Position numbers and translations under genes: made by a program
Notes under the pieces: model-generated
Told to the model about the DNA's origin: nothing
What the model saw: only the letters and a program-made list of their open reading frames with translations
Database searches by the model: none
In this document: positions 14,802 through 23,700 of the stretch, piece by piece
Position numbering within the stretch: the stretch's first letter is position 1
Layout: each line of letters starts with the position of its first letter
Source: Halopseudomonas sabulinigri
Lineage (GTDB): Bacteria; Pseudomonadota; Gammaproteobacteria; Pseudomonadales; Pseudomonadaceae
Direction of reading: 5' to 3'
Length of the DNA stretch: 64,000 bases
Assembly: GCA_011053055.1 (NCBI GenBank)
Contig: DRHT01000021.1
Location: forward strand, 1-64,000

Positions 14802-15999
14802 ATGAATCTGCGTTTAACCTTGCTGATTGGAATGATCTGCTCTGCCGCCCAAGCGCACGCCGGATTTTATTCAACCTATATGCAGGACCCGGACGACGGC
14901 ATGCTGGACGCCAGCCAATACCTTTCACAAGTGCCAATGGGGTTCTTGCCAGTGCCTACGATTATCACCGAGCCAGCGGTTGGCACGGGGCTGGCGGTGA
15001 TGGGGGTCTTCTTCCATGAGTCTGATGAGCAGAAAGATCAGCGGATGTCGGCCGGCTCCGACAAACCGGTTCTACCTAAAAACATCACTATTGCGGGTCT
15101 GGGCGGCACCAGCAACGGCAGTAAAGGCGGCGGCATAGGGCATTTGGGCTTTTGGCATGATGACCGCATTCGCTACAAGGGTTTTTTGCTCTATTCGGAC
15201 TTTAACCTTGATTTTTACTCCCTCGGGAATCTGGATCTCGATCGCCCCGTTGGGCTAAATATCACCGGACCCCTACTGTTGCAGCAGTTGAGTTGGCGTT
15301 ATGCCGATACCAACTGGTTTGCCGGGGCGCGGCAGGTGTATCGGCATGTTGAGTCGTCGCTGGCGGTGGGTGAGCGTGAACCCATTTTGCCTGATAGCGA
15401 ATTGAACGATCGGTTACAGGATTATATTGCCAGCCGATTTGATAAGAGCATCACCAGCTCGGGTTTGGGCCTGGTGATTGAATATGACTCAAGAAACAAC
15501 CCTATGGGCCCGACGCTTGGTTACGACTACGTTTTTGAGTACACGCGCTTCGATTCCGCTATTGGCAGCGACGTGGAGTACGATCAGTATCATTTGACCG
15601 GCTTGAACTATTGGGGGCTGTCGAAGCAGTTTGATCTGGCGTTACGAGTGCAGTACGACGCCGTGGCACCTGATGGTGAGCAGAATTTGCCTCCCTACGC
15701 GATGCCCTCGGTCGATCTGCGCGGGGTGTCCGCCACGCGTTATCAGGGCGAGCAGGTGGCGACGGGAGAGGTAGAACTGACCTATAAGCTGAATAACCGC
15801 TGGAAGCTCAGCACCTTTACGGGTGTTGCGCGTGCGGCTGACAGCTTCAATGATCTGGGCGCCGCGGAATCGGTGTCCAATATAGGGGTTTGGTTTTCGC
15901 TATCTGATTGCCAAGCGTTATGGCTTCTGGATGGGCAGCGACATAGCACGGGGTCCGGAGGAAACTGCGTTTTATATTCAGGCGGGTTCAACCTGGTGA
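14802..15999 (+). CDS. BamA/TamA-like outer membrane barrel protein, frameshifted near 3' end
   Basis: An outer-membrane protein of the BamA/TamA barrel superfamily (surface antigen type) with a signal peptide (cleavage near AHAG). It has glycine-rich GLGGTSNGSKGGGIGHLGF and many alternating beta strands. Up to codon about 363 the frame is intact; then one extra T in the TTT at 15889-15891 shifts it. Read as is, the protein ends in an unrelated tail with stop at 16011-16013. Removing one T restores GVGFRYLIAKRYGFW, then GPEETAFYIQAGSTW and a TGA at 15997-15999, the expected last two strands with a C-terminal Trp. This is either a real loss-of-function mutation or a sequencing error. Confidence 0.75.
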
Positions 16000-16047
16000 G
16001 GTTGAACGCCTAAATGTTTGGTGCGGTAAAACGCCTCGCACGGGTGC

Positions 16048-17040
16048 TTAGTCCACTGATGGCCTGAAATTAATACCGATGCTGACGTAAGGGCTGCTGC
16101 TGACGGCAAAGTCGGGCTCTTCCCATTGGTCTCCGCGAATGCTCATGCCAGTCAAACCGGTGACGCCAACTTCACCTTGTAGCCAGAAATTGCCATGTAC
16201 GCGGTGTTCTGCCGAGAAGCCGAAATCCCAAGTATCCAACTCATACTGGATATCGTCATTGCCTTGGTCCATTGACCAGCTGGCGCCTGAAGGAGAAACC
16301 CCCAGCCGATACAGGCTGCGATCGTTGGGTGCATACAAGACTGCTGGCCAGGGCATTACGGCGCTCAGGGTCCATTGGTCGGTCACGGCGTAAGAGGCGC
16401 CTACATAGGGCAGGTAAATGTCGTCGCCCGGATTGAAGTCTGCGTAGAGACCAAAGGCCCACCACAGGCGATCATTTTGTACATAGCGGGTGAAGCCGCC
16501 GGCCATGGTCTCCCAATTCCAGTCCTCCCCGGAAGCCTTGTGACCCAACGGCATGATGAAACCACCCGCTTGCCACTTGGGGTTCACCTGGCGGAACCAG
16601 CCGACCGGCAGACCGACAGAGAGCACGTTGAAGGAGTCCAGCTCGCTGGACGTTGAGTCGAAACGCGTCGAGCCGACCCAGTCGCCAATCAGTAATGCGT
16701 CCCTTGGGGTAACCAGAAAGGGCAGCACGGCACCCTGCGATAAAGTTGTCTGCCGGGCGGTCACCGAACTGCCATCGGCGCGCTCCAGTTCGCTCTCGCC
16801 GTAGTGTGTGGTCTCGACAAAGGCCAGCGGTTGGAAGGGGACGTTGGTGGTGCCGCGCTGCAGCACGATTTCGCTGTCCTCGAACTGCTGGACCCAGCGT
16901 TGCATGAAAGCAGGATCAGCCTGGGCGGTGGATACCACCGCAACTGCGAATGCAGCCAGTACTCCTTTACCAGCATGCGTACGACACTCGGTCAGTGCTG
17001 AGAGGTGAGGAGGCCTTTCTGTGGAGTTTAACCACCGCAT
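16048..17040 (-). CDS. Putative outer membrane protein, DUF6268-like
   Basis: A 330-residue exported protein: a long basic N-region, then the signal segment GVLAAFAVAVVSTAQA (about 30-41), and a mature part of alternating aromatic and polar residues typical of a beta barrel, ending in YVSIGINFRPSVD. It resembles DUF6268 outer-membrane proteins, though that assignment is tentative. AAGGAAG lies 8 bases before the ATG at 17040, supporting the long start. It is convergent with the frameshifted barrel gene. Substrate or role unknown. Confidence 0.7.
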   Translation of the reverse strand: MRWLNSTERPPHLSALTECRTHAGKGVLAAFAVAVVSTAQADPAFMQRWVQQFEDSEIVLQRGTTNVPFQPLAFVETTHYGESELERADGSSVTARQTTLSQGAVLPFLVTPRDALLIGDWVGSTRFDSTSSELDSFNVLSVGLPVGWFRQVNPKWQAGGFIMPLGHKASGEDWNWETMAGGFTRYVQNDRLWWAFGLYADFNPGDDIYLPYVGASYAVTDQWTLSAVMPWPAVLYAPNDRSLYRLGVSPSGASWSMDQGNDDIQYELDTWDFGFSAEHRVHGNFWLQGEVGVTGLTGMSIRGDQWEEPDFAVSSSPYVSIGINFRPSVD

Positions 17041-17189
17041 GCTGCGTCTTCCTTGAATCGACTGATGACTTCAAAAATAGCAGAAGCTTCAAGAATAGAC
17101 AGAGCGAGCCGCGTTTTAATTGGCTATTTTTCTGGTTCAGCTTGGGTACTGTTTTAGACGAGTCACAGCGCGCCCAATAGATGGCAAAA

Positions 17190-17213
17190 AGCCGCCATAA
17201 CTGTATGGCGGCT
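17190..17213 (-). terminator. Terminator of the DUF2855 gene
   Basis: AGCCGCCATA and TATGGCGGCT form a perfect 10-base stem with loop ACTG. Read on the minus strand it is followed at once by TTTTT, giving a textbook rho-independent terminator 21 bases after the DUF2855 stop codon. Confidence 0.85.
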
Positions 17214-17233
17214 CTGTTGTATTTGCGGCTGTT

Positions 17234-18340
17234 TTAGCTCAGCACGACCGCGTGACCTTCTTTGGGATCAATGCGCCCCGCGACCAAGTCTTCTACCAGC
17301 TGTTGCGCTTGCTCCAGACCGGCGTGTTCATTCACCAGCATCCAAGGCTGTTGCGGGTTCTTGGTGCGCTGAATAAAGGCCAGTTGCGCTTCGTTGAACT
17401 TGCGGGTGACTTCAGCGGCGCCCCAATCGGCGTTGCGCTTCTTGATCTGGTAGGGCGCGAAGTAAGGCTGCGGGGCAGGGCCGTGCGTTGGCGTGTCGGC
17501 AGCACTTATGTGTTCGTGGTTCTGCGATGAGCCGGCAAAGCAGCTGTGGGTGAGGGTGTCCTTGAAGTGGCTATGAACGCGGTTGCGCAACTCGTTATTG
17601 CCGGAAAAATCGACATACAACGTGGGTATGCCGGCATCCAGCTGCTCTACATCGGCGTAGGCCATTGAGCGCTTATAGCAGCCAAGATTGTCCACAAACT
17701 TGGTGTTACTAGCGGAGGTTAGGCCAATCAGTTCAACGCTCGGATTGTTTTCCAGGCAGAAGGCGGTGCCGTAAGCGGTTTTGCTGGAGGCGCTGGAAAT
17801 GATGACCCGCTTTGCGCCGAAGAAATTATTGTCTTCCAAAAAGTCGGCCAGCATAAAGGAAGTGATAAATAGCGGGCGCAGCAGCATTTGATAGTTTTCA
17901 TCTTCTGCGCGGTAAGCTGCATCGGTGCTGATGCGTTGATACTGGTTGTAAGCCGAAGTCAGCTCCAGACGATGTTCGATTCCGTCGTAAAACCCGCGCT
18001 CGCCGACCCGTACTGGCTTCATTATTACGTGGCTGGCTATGGGCCAAAAACCATAAAAGCGTTCGCCCTTGGCGAGGCCTTCAACATTGGTTTCGACAAT
18101 CTCGGCAAAGCCCCAGGCTGGCATGTGGAACCAGGCTGCGTCTTTGGTTGGATAGAAATTCCAGTAACGCAGGTGCGGTGTTTCGCCGAAGGCCGCGTAG
18201 GTAATGTTGTTGGTGGTCAGTGCCAGGCTGCAGATGCGCAGTAAAGCTTCACCTTCCTGTAACTCCGGCATGGGCTCGCTGTGGATGCGGGTTTGCTGCA
18301 GATCGGATTTGTTGTTCTGTAACTGACTGAGAGTGCTCAT
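17234..18340 (-). CDS. DUF2855 family protein
   Basis: A 368-residue cytoplasmic protein of the DUF2855 family, which looks like a medium-chain dehydrogenase relative: an N-terminal GroES-like part (EGEALLRICSLALTTNNITYA; MPAWGFAEIV) and a nucleotide-binding-like part (IISSASSKTAYGTAFCLE). No member has an assigned reaction that I know. The ATG at 18340 is chosen because AAGGAG precedes it closely; a longer reading would run into the divergent regulator. A TetR gene starts 78 bases away on the other strand and probably controls it. Confidence 0.85.
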   Translation of the reverse strand: MSTLSQLQNNKSDLQQTRIHSEPMPELQEGEALLRICSLALTTNNITYAAFGETPHLRYWNFYPTKDAAWFHMPAWGFAEIVETNVEGLAKGERFYGFWPIASHVIMKPVRVGERGFYDGIEHRLELTSAYNQYQRISTDAAYRAEDENYQMLLRPLFITSFMLADFLEDNNFFGAKRVIISSASSKTAYGTAFCLENNPSVELIGLTSASNTKFVDNLGCYKRSMAYADVEQLDAGIPTLYVDFSGNNELRNRVHSHFKDTLTHSCFAGSSQNHEHISAADTPTHGPAPQPYFAPYQIKKRNADWGAAEVTRKFNEAQLAFIQRTKNPQQPWMLVNEHAGLEQAQQLVEDLVAGRIDPKEGHAVVLS

Positions 18341-18417
18341 GGGGTGGCTCCTTGGTAAGGTGAAACGCAGTGCGAATGACTGTAGCCTGTATGCCTGCCT
18401 TACGGGTTCGGATATCC

Positions 18418-19068
18418 ATGAGCAACAAACGAGACGCCCCACCATCACGCCCCAAGCCGCTTAAGCGGCCTACCCAGTCGCGCGCCAAAGCCACTGTGCA
18501 GGCGATTTTTGATACCTATGTTCGGATTTGGCAGCGTGATGGCTGGGAGCGTGTTACCACCCGTGCTATTGCTCTTGAGGCGGGCGTGGCGGTCGGCACG
18601 CTGTACGACTACTTCCCCAGTAAACAGGCTCTGCATTCAGGCTACGTGCGCCATTGCATTGAGGTGTTGCTGCAAGCGGTGGACGAGCAAGCGGTGCAGC
18701 CGAAAGACCTGAGCTGGCAGCAGCGCTTGTCGCGTCTGGTGCGGCTGCTGTGTGGCGCGGAAGGTGCTATCTCGTGGTTTCACCCGGATATGCTGGAGCT
18801 GGAGCCCATGGTGGCGGACCAGAAGCATCAGCGCCGCGCCTATGATGAGCTGCTGGGCGCTTGGCGATGCGTTTTTGCGGTGGCGACGGACTTGCCCAGC
18901 CAGCCGTCGGACGCCACGCTGGAGGCGTTGCACTTGGCTGTTTGGGGCGGGCGCCGTTATGCCATGCTGGTGCAGCTGGATGCTACAGCCATGACTACCT
19001 GGGCAGAACAAATGCAGTGCTTCTGTCAGTTGGCCATCCGTACTGCCGTGCTAGGTGACGACACCTGA
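18418..19068 (+). CDS. TetR/AcrR family regulator
   Basis: A 216-residue TetR-type repressor. The HTH is at about residues 20-70: TVQAIFDTYVRIWQRDGWE, TTRAIALEAGVAVGTLYDYF, PSKQAL. The C-terminal part is the ligand and dimer domain, unlike any specific subfamily I recognise. It is divergently transcribed from the DUF2855 gene with a 77-base spacer, the usual arrangement for a TetR repressor and its target. ATG 18418 is preferred because earlier in-frame ATGs lie within the shared promoter region. Confidence 0.85.
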   Translation: MSNKRDAPPSRPKPLKRPTQSRAKATVQAIFDTYVRIWQRDGWERVTTRAIALEAGVAVGTLYDYFPSKQALHSGYVRHCIEVLLQAVDEQAVQPKDLSWQQRLSRLVRLLCGAEGAISWFHPDMLELEPMVADQKHQRRAYDELLGAWRCVFAVATDLPSQPSDATLEALHLAVWGGRRYAMLVQLDATAMTTWAEQMQCFCQLAIRTAVLGDDT

Positions 19069-19073
19069 GAGTG

Positions 19074-19400
19074 TTAATCCTTTCGGCTGGTGCGCACTTT
19101 CAAATAATCGCGTTGAATCGCGGTTTCCAAGGCGCTCGCGGCGCTGATCAACTCGTCGAAGGTTTCCCGTTTGGCCTTGAGCTGGCTTATCTGCTCTGTC
19201 GCGGGTGAAGAGCTCTTGTTTTGATTCGCGAGCTCTACTAAACACTGCAAATAGTCGCGGCGCGCCTCGGCAACCAGCGTGATAATAGGTTGCAGAGTGG
19301 TGAGGGTTAGCTCCGGCAACGCTGGGTTGATCACGCTGAAGTTGATTTCGCGGCGCAGTTTTTCAAATTCCAGCAATAGACGGTTACTGTCGATGGTCAT
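19074..19400 (-). CDS. Hypothetical coiled-coil-like protein
   Basis: A 108-residue soluble protein, rich in Leu, Glu, Lys and Arg with heptad-like spacing (LLLEFEKLRREI; ATEQISQLKAKRETFDELI), so probably helical. No family is recognised. A strong AAGGAG precedes the ATG at 19400, which supports a real gene. It is convergent with the TetR gene (5 bases apart) and its upstream region carries a heptamer repeat. Confidence 0.65.
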   Translation of the reverse strand: MTIDSNRLLLEFEKLRREINFSVINPALPELTLTTLQPIITLVAEARRDYLQCLVELANQNKSSSPATEQISQLKAKRETFDELISAASALETAIQRDYLKVRTSRKD

Positions 19401-19413
19401 GTTTGACTCCTTG

Positions 19414-19448
19414 CTGGCGGCTGGCGGCTGGCGGCTGGCGGCTGGCGT
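19414..19448. repeat. Five tandem copies of a heptamer (CTGGCGG)
   Basis: CTGGCGG is repeated four times exactly from 19414, with a fifth copy ending in T instead of G. It sits 13 bases upstream of the ATG of the minus-strand gene at 19400, directly before its ribosome site. A 7-base unit outside coding sequence can change copy number by slippage and alter expression. Confidence 0.8.
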
Positions 19449-19531
19449 GCATGGCTCAGCTTACTCTAGTTTAAGCGTAGCGACGTCAGCAGCAGGCAGC
19501 TGAGGTAACTGCAGAGGGTTTTGGAGGCGCA

Positions 19532-19852
19532 ATGTACAAGTTATGTTTTTTTGTCCCTGCTGCGAATGTCGAGCAGGTCAAGCAAGCGGTGTTTGCAGCG
19601 GGCGCTGGTCGCATTGGCGATTACGACTCTTGCAGTTGGCAGGCGCTGGGACTGGGCCAGTTCCGCCCTTTAGCGGGTAGCAATCCGCATATTGGCAAGC
19701 GGGGCAGCCTGGAGCAAGTTGAAGAGTTTCGGGTCGAAATGGTGTGCGCGGATGAATGCATTCGCGCTGCCATTGCCGCCCTGCGTTTGGCTCATCCCTA
19801 TGAAGAGCCGGCCTTTGACGTTTGGCGGCTGGATACGGATTTGATGAGTTGA
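19532..19852 (+). CDS. YqfO/NIF3-like C-terminal domain protein
   Basis: A 106-residue protein matching the stand-alone CutA-like domain found inserted in NIF3/YqfO proteins: MYKLCFFVPAANVEQVKQAVF, GAGRIGDYDSCSW, FRPLAGSNPHIG, and AHPYEEPAFDV. Such proteins are cytoplasmic trimers of unknown role, possibly metal- or nucleotide-binding. TGGAGG lies before the ATG. It has no operon partner. Confidence 0.85.
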   Translation: MYKLCFFVPAANVEQVKQAVFAAGAGRIGDYDSCSWQALGLGQFRPLAGSNPHIGKRGSLEQVEEFRVEMVCADECIRAAIAALRLAHPYEEPAFDVWRLDTDLMS

Positions 19853-19882
19853 CGTGCAGCGGCTTGGGATCGGGTGTGAGCT

Positions 19883-20371
19883 TCAGGGCAGAATTTCAAC
19901 CAGGGTACCGTCGGGCACCAGTTCCCAGACTTCGCGCATTTCTCTATTGCCTAAGGCGATGCAGCCGTTAGTCCAGTCGAGCCCCTTGAAGTACCACTCG
20001 GGATAGTCTTCGTCGATGGGCGTGCCGTGAATCATGATCATGCCGCCGGGATCGACGTCATTTTTGTAAGCGGCCATCTTGTCTTTCAGATTGGGATAAT
20101 CGAGGTGCATGCTTAGGTTGTAGGCAGGGCTTTCGTGCCGCCAGTCGATAGTGTAGATGCCTTCGGGGGTGCGCTGGTCGCCTTGCTGCACCTTGTGGCC
20201 AACCGGTTGGCGGCCCAGAGATATTTGATACTCATGTACTACGTTGCCGTTACTCAGCAGCTGTAACTGGCGTTCAGCCTTATGGATCATTACCTTGTCG
20301 ATAGTCTGCGTCGCGGCTGTGGCGGTAAGGCTGCACAGGCAGAGTAAGAGGGCGGTCAATAATCGGTTCAT
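19883..20371 (-). CDS. L,D-transpeptidase (YkuD domain)
   Basis: A 162-residue exported L,D-transpeptidase family protein with signal peptide (cleavage near TATA). The YkuD catalytic signature is MIMIHGTP with His115 and TNGCIALGN with the nucleophile Cys137. It acts in the periplasm, where the family either forms 3-3 peptidoglycan cross-links, anchors lipoproteins, or hydrolyses such links. The short single-domain form has no peptidoglycan-binding module, so the reaction is not predictable. Its ATG overlaps the stop of the upstream NUDIX gene by one base, so the two are translationally coupled. Confidence 0.9.
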   Translation of the reverse strand: MNRLLTALLLCLCSLTATAATQTIDKVMIHKAERQLQLLSNGNVVHEYQISLGRQPVGHKVQQGDQRTPEGIYTIDWRHESPAYNLSMHLDYPNLKDKMAAYKNDVDPGGMIMIHGTPIDEDYPEWYFKGLDWTNGCIALGNREMREVWELVPDGTLVEILP

Positions 20372-20919
20372 TAGCGAGCAGGCTCCGGACGGTAAACGAT
20401 GTCGCGGATGCGTACCGGGAAGTGATTACTCTGTCGATCAATAAAGTACTGCTTAAGCGTTTTGCCAACCGTAGGGAAAGCCAGCTCGGTCCAGGGTATT
20501 TCTTCCTCGCTGAACAGCTTTACCTCCAGGCTTTCCTCACCCGCGGAAAAGTCCAGATCCGCCAACTCGCCGCGAAAAAACATGTATACCTGATTGATAT
20601 GCGGCAGGTTGAATAGCATATAAAGCTCCTGCTCCTGCATGCTGGCGCGAGCTTCTTCCCAGGTTTCACGCAGCGCAGCCTCTTCGGTCGTTTCACCGTT
20701 TTCCATGTAGCCGGCGGGTAGCGTCCAGTAGCCTATGCGCGGCTCAATGGCCCGGCGGCACAACAGCACGTGGCGCTTATGCGTGGCCAGAACACCAGCG
20801 ACAATGCGCGGATTCTGGTAGTGGATGGTCTCGCAGTGGTCACAGATGAAACGCGAGCGAGTGTCGCCCGAGGGGATGCGTGCGGTAACGGTTTGGCCGC
20901 ACTCACTACAGAACTTCAT
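20371..20919 (-). CDS. NUDIX hydrolase with zinc-ribbon N-terminus
   Basis: A 182-residue NUDIX protein. An N-terminal zinc ribbon has Cys4, Cys7, Cys26 and Cys29, followed by HYQNPR, like NudC-type and ADP-ribose-type enzymes. The Nudix box GYMENGETTEEAALRETWEE (about 71-90) carries the metal-binding glutamates. It hydrolyses a nucleoside diphosphate linked to another group; the substrate is not evident. It is the first gene of a two-gene minus-strand unit with the L,D-transpeptidase. Confidence 0.9.
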   Translation of the reverse strand: MKFCSECGQTVTARIPSGDTRSRFICDHCETIHYQNPRIVAGVLATHKRHVLLCRRAIEPRIGYWTLPAGYMENGETTEEAALRETWEEARASMQEQELYMLFNLPHINQVYMFFRGELADLDFSAGEESLEVKLFSEEEIPWTELAFPTVGKTLKQYFIDRQSNHFPVRIRDIVYRPEPAR

Positions 20920-21142
20920 GTTGTTCTTCCGGCTGGGTCTAGTGTCGAGTGGGTTCTATCTTGCGGCGCAATTAACGCTCGGGCAAGAGACAGATCACAC
21001 AAATATGCTCAGTGGTTGGGGCTGAACAATATCGCTGACGATGCTCTAGGCGGTTGTCTATCAGGCGGTATTCACGCGGGTGTGAGTCTGGTCCTGGTCT
21101 GGTGATCATGCCATCATTAAGAAAAGAACAGAGGACCTATGC

Positions 21143-21736
21143 ATGCTGGATAAAATGCGCATGCGGGTACAGGAACACTCCCCCCGAATGGTTGAGGCCG
21201 CAGGCCTCCCGGAGGCGGGTGTGTTGATCCCGATTACCTGTGTGCATGATCGCCCCGAAATCATTCTGACGGTGCGCTCGCAGCGCCTGTCTACCCATTC
21301 CGGCGAAGTTGCCTTCCCCGGCGGCAGGCGTGATCCGGGTGACGTAGATTTATGCTTTACCGCCCTGCGTGAAGCGCACGAAGAAATTGGTCTGCTGCCT
21401 GAGCTGGTTGATGTAGTTGGCCCTATGGGGTCGCTGGTATCGCGGTATGGCATCAAAGTGACGCCCTATGTGGGCATCGTCCCCGATGTGTTTGACTTGG
21501 TGCCTAATAGTGGTGAGATCGAAGAAGTTTTCCGGGTGCCTGTGGAGTTCTTCCTTGATGACCCTCGTGAAATGACCCATCGGATCGATTACGAAGGGCG
21601 CAGCTGGTATGTACCTAGCTACCGTTACGAAGGTTTCAAAATATGGGGATTGACCGCTTTGATGCTCGCTGAGCTGATGAATACGGCTTTCGATGCAAAT
21701 ATTTCGCTGCATACCCCATACGACAAACATAAATAA
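21143..21736 (+). CDS. NUDIX hydrolase, CoA-pyrophosphatase type
   Basis: A 197-residue NUDIX protein. The [15 protein letters not shown] block with the following [10 protein letters not shown] is the UPF0035/CoA-pyrophosphatase version of the Nudix box, found in NudL and peroxisomal Nudt7 enzymes that split CoA to phosphopantetheine and 3',5'-ADP. The first gene of a plus-strand group running to purT. The start codon ATG 21143 is close to another ATG (21158); no strong ribosome site decides. Confidence 0.85.
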   Translation: MLDKMRMRVQEHSPRMVEAAGLPEAGVLIPITCVHDRPEIILTVRSQRLSTHSGEVAFPGGRRDPGDVDLCFTALREAHEEIGLLPELVDVVGPMGSLVSRYGIKVTPYVGIVPDVFDLVPNSGEIEEVFRVPVEFFLDDPREMTHRIDYEGRSWYVPSYRYEGFKIWGLTALMLAELMNTAFDANISLHTPYDKHK

Positions 21737-21747
21737 GAGGAATTCGC

Positions 21748-22272
21748 ATGAAGTACAGCTTGGGAAATGACCGCGTTGAGATGGCAGATGATGCCTGGAT
21801 TGCGGACTCTGCTGCGGTAATCGGCAAGGTCAAGCTGGAGGCGGGTGCCAATGTGTGGTTCAGCGCGGTGATTCGCGGTGACGTTGAGCAGATCACCATA
21901 GGTGAACACAGCAATGTGCAAGACGGTGCAGTCTTGCACGCCGACCATGGTGTGCCGCTGGTCTTGGGTAAGGGAATTACCGTGGGTCATAATGCGATGC
22001 TGCACGGCTGCAACGTCGGTGATTACAGCTTGATCGGGATTAATGCCGTGATTCTGAATGGCGCCAAGATCGGCAAGCATTGCATCATTGGCGCTAATTC
22101 GCTGATTGCCGAAGGTAAAGAAATTCCTGATGGATCGCTGGTGATGGGTTCGCCCGGCAAAGTGGTGAAAACCCTCAGTGATCAGCAGAAAAAAATGCTC
22201 GAACTCAGTGCAGCGCACTACGTACAGAACGCCAAACGCTTCCGTGAGCAGCTCAAGGTCCAGGACGACTGA
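21748..22272 (+). CDS. Gamma-class carbonic anhydrase family protein
   Basis: A 174-residue left-handed beta-helix protein with hexapeptide repeats ([39 protein letters not shown]). The three metal ligands of the gamma-carbonic anhydrase fold are seen in LHADHG and [10 protein letters not shown]. It is like YrdA/PaaY proteins, whose activity as carbonic anhydrase or CoA-thioester binder varies. GAGGAATTCGC gives a good ribosome site. Its stop TGA overlaps the ATG of the DUF1289 gene by one base. Confidence 0.9.
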   Translation: MKYSLGNDRVEMADDAWIADSAAVIGKVKLEAGANVWFSAVIRGDVEQITIGEHSNVQDGAVLHADHGVPLVLGKGITVGHNAMLHGCNVGDYSLIGINAVILNGAKIGKHCIIGANSLIAEGKEIPDGSLVMGSPGKVVKTLSDQQKKMLELSAAHYVQNAKRFREQLKVQDD

Positions 22273-22490
22273 TGAGCGAGCAGGCCCCGGTACGCTCCCC
22301 CTGCGTCAGTATTTGCGCCCTCGATGACCATGATATCTGTATCGGCTGCCAGCGCAGCGGCATGGAAATTGCGACTTGGGGGCGTATGAGTAATGCTCAG
22401 CGTTATGCGGTACTGCAGCGCTGTGAATCGCGTGCGCGTATGCAGGGCCTTTGGGTAGGCGCCGCCAACGAAAAAGGACAACAGGCATGA
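22272..22490 (+). CDS. DUF1289 family protein
   Basis: A 72-residue protein of the DUF1289 family: [21 protein letters not shown] with four cysteines (about residues 10, 14, 22 and 25), followed by W(G/S)[11 protein letters not shown]. The cysteines probably bind iron-sulfur or zinc. Function unknown. It overlaps both neighbours, sharing one base with the gamma-carbonic anhydrase gene and four bases (ATGA) with purT, so it is translated in a coupled string. Confidence 0.9.
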   Translation: MSEQAPVRSPCVSICALDDHDICIGCQRSGMEIATWGRMSNAQRYAVLQRCESRARMQGLWVGAANEKGQQA

Positions 22491-23671
22491 ACGTCGTAAT
22501 AGGTACTCCGTATTCTGAAGACGCAACCCGCGTGTTGTTGCTGGGCTCTGGCGAGCTAGGTAAAGAGCTGGCGATCGAATTGCAGCGTCTTGGTTGTGAA
22601 GTGATTGCGGTGGACCGTTACGCCAACGCGCCAGCCATGCAGGTAGCGCATCGCAGCCATGTTATTAGCATGCTGGATGGTCAGGCACTGCGTGAGGTAG
22701 TAGAAGCGGAGCAGCCAGATTACATAGTGCCGGAAATTGAGGCCATCGCTACAGCCACGCTGGTGGAGCTGGAGACCGAGGGTTACCGAGTGGTACCTAC
22801 CGCCGAGGCGGCTCGACTGACGATGGATCGCGAAGGTATTCGCCGATTAGCTTCAGAGACGCTTGGACTGCCAACCTCCGCTTACCAATTTGCTGACACG
22901 CTGCAGGAATATCGCACTGCAGTTGAGGCGGTGGGGATGCCCTGTGTGATCAAGCCGGTAATGAGTTCCTCCGGTAAGGGGCAAAGCCTGGTACTCAAGG
23001 CCGAGGATATTGATACTGCTTGGGAGTACGCTCAGGCAGGCGGCCGCGCTGGCAAGGGGCGGGTGATTGTTGAAGGCTTTGTTGATTTTGATTACGAAAT
23101 AACCCTGCTGACCGTGCGGCATATCGACGGTACCAGCTTCTGCGCGCCTATTGGTCACCGCCAGGAGGCTGGTGATTATCGTGAGTCATGGCAGCCACAG
23201 GCGATGTCGGAGACGGCTCTGGAAGAAGCGCAGCGGGTAGCCTTGCAGGTGACTGAAGCGCTTGGCGGTCGCGGGTTGTTTGGTGTGGAGCTGTTTGTCA
23301 AAGGTGACCAAGTATGGTTCAGCGAAGTTTCGCCACGGCCGCACGATACCGGCATGGTGACGCTTATCTCGCAGGATCTATCTGAGTTTGCACTGCACGC
23401 ACGGGCCATTCTCGGCTTGCCGATTCCGGCGATTCGACAGCAGGGGCCGGCGGCTTCAGCGGTTATTATGGTGGAAGGCCAGTCGGCGAATGTCAGTTTT
23501 GGCAATGTGGGCGAGGCGCTCGCCGAAGCGGATACTCAGCTGCGCTTGTTTGGTAAGCCAGAAGTGGATGGCCAGCGCCGCATGGGTGTCGCCTTGGCGC
23601 TAGACGAGAGCGTTGCGCTGGCGGTTGAAAAAGCCGTACGCGCCGCAGCAGCGGTACAGGTCAAGCTCTGA
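22487..23671 (+). CDS. purT: Formate-dependent phosphoribosylglycinamide formyltransferase
   Basis: A 394-residue ATP-grasp enzyme, PurT, catalysing formylation of GAR with formate and ATP in purine synthesis (third step). Seen: N-terminal [20 protein letters not shown], the ATP-binding block [16 protein letters not shown] at about 150-165, and a C-terminal [15 protein letters not shown] with metal-binding residues. The length matches the family. The ATG at 22487 overlaps the DUF1289 stop, and the order gamma-carbonic anhydrase, DUF1289, purT is typical of pseudomonads. Confidence 0.95.
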   Translation: MNVVIGTPYSEDATRVLLLGSGELGKELAIELQRLGCEVIAVDRYANAPAMQVAHRSHVISMLDGQALREVVEAEQPDYIVPEIEAIATATLVELETEGYRVVPTAEAARLTMDREGIRRLASETLGLPTSAYQFADTLQEYRTAVEAVGMPCVIKPVMSSSGKGQSLVLKAEDIDTAWEYAQAGGRAGKGRVIVEGFVDFDYEITLLTVRHIDGTSFCAPIGHRQEAGDYRESWQPQAMSETALEEAQRVALQVTEALGGRGLFGVELFVKGDQVWFSEVSPRPHDTGMVTLISQDLSEFALHARAILGLPIPAIRQQGPAASAVIMVEGQSANVSFGNVGEALAEADTQLRLFGKPEVDGQRRMGVALALDESVALAVEKAVRAAAAVQVKL

Positions 23672-23700
23672 GCCGCTGGTGGTATTGGCTAGCGCCGGCA

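Noticed and set aside
17181-17220. Hairpin as an attenuator for a plus-strand gene
   Set aside because: The T run follows only on the minus strand, and the hairpin lies just after the DUF2855 stop, so it is that gene's terminator.
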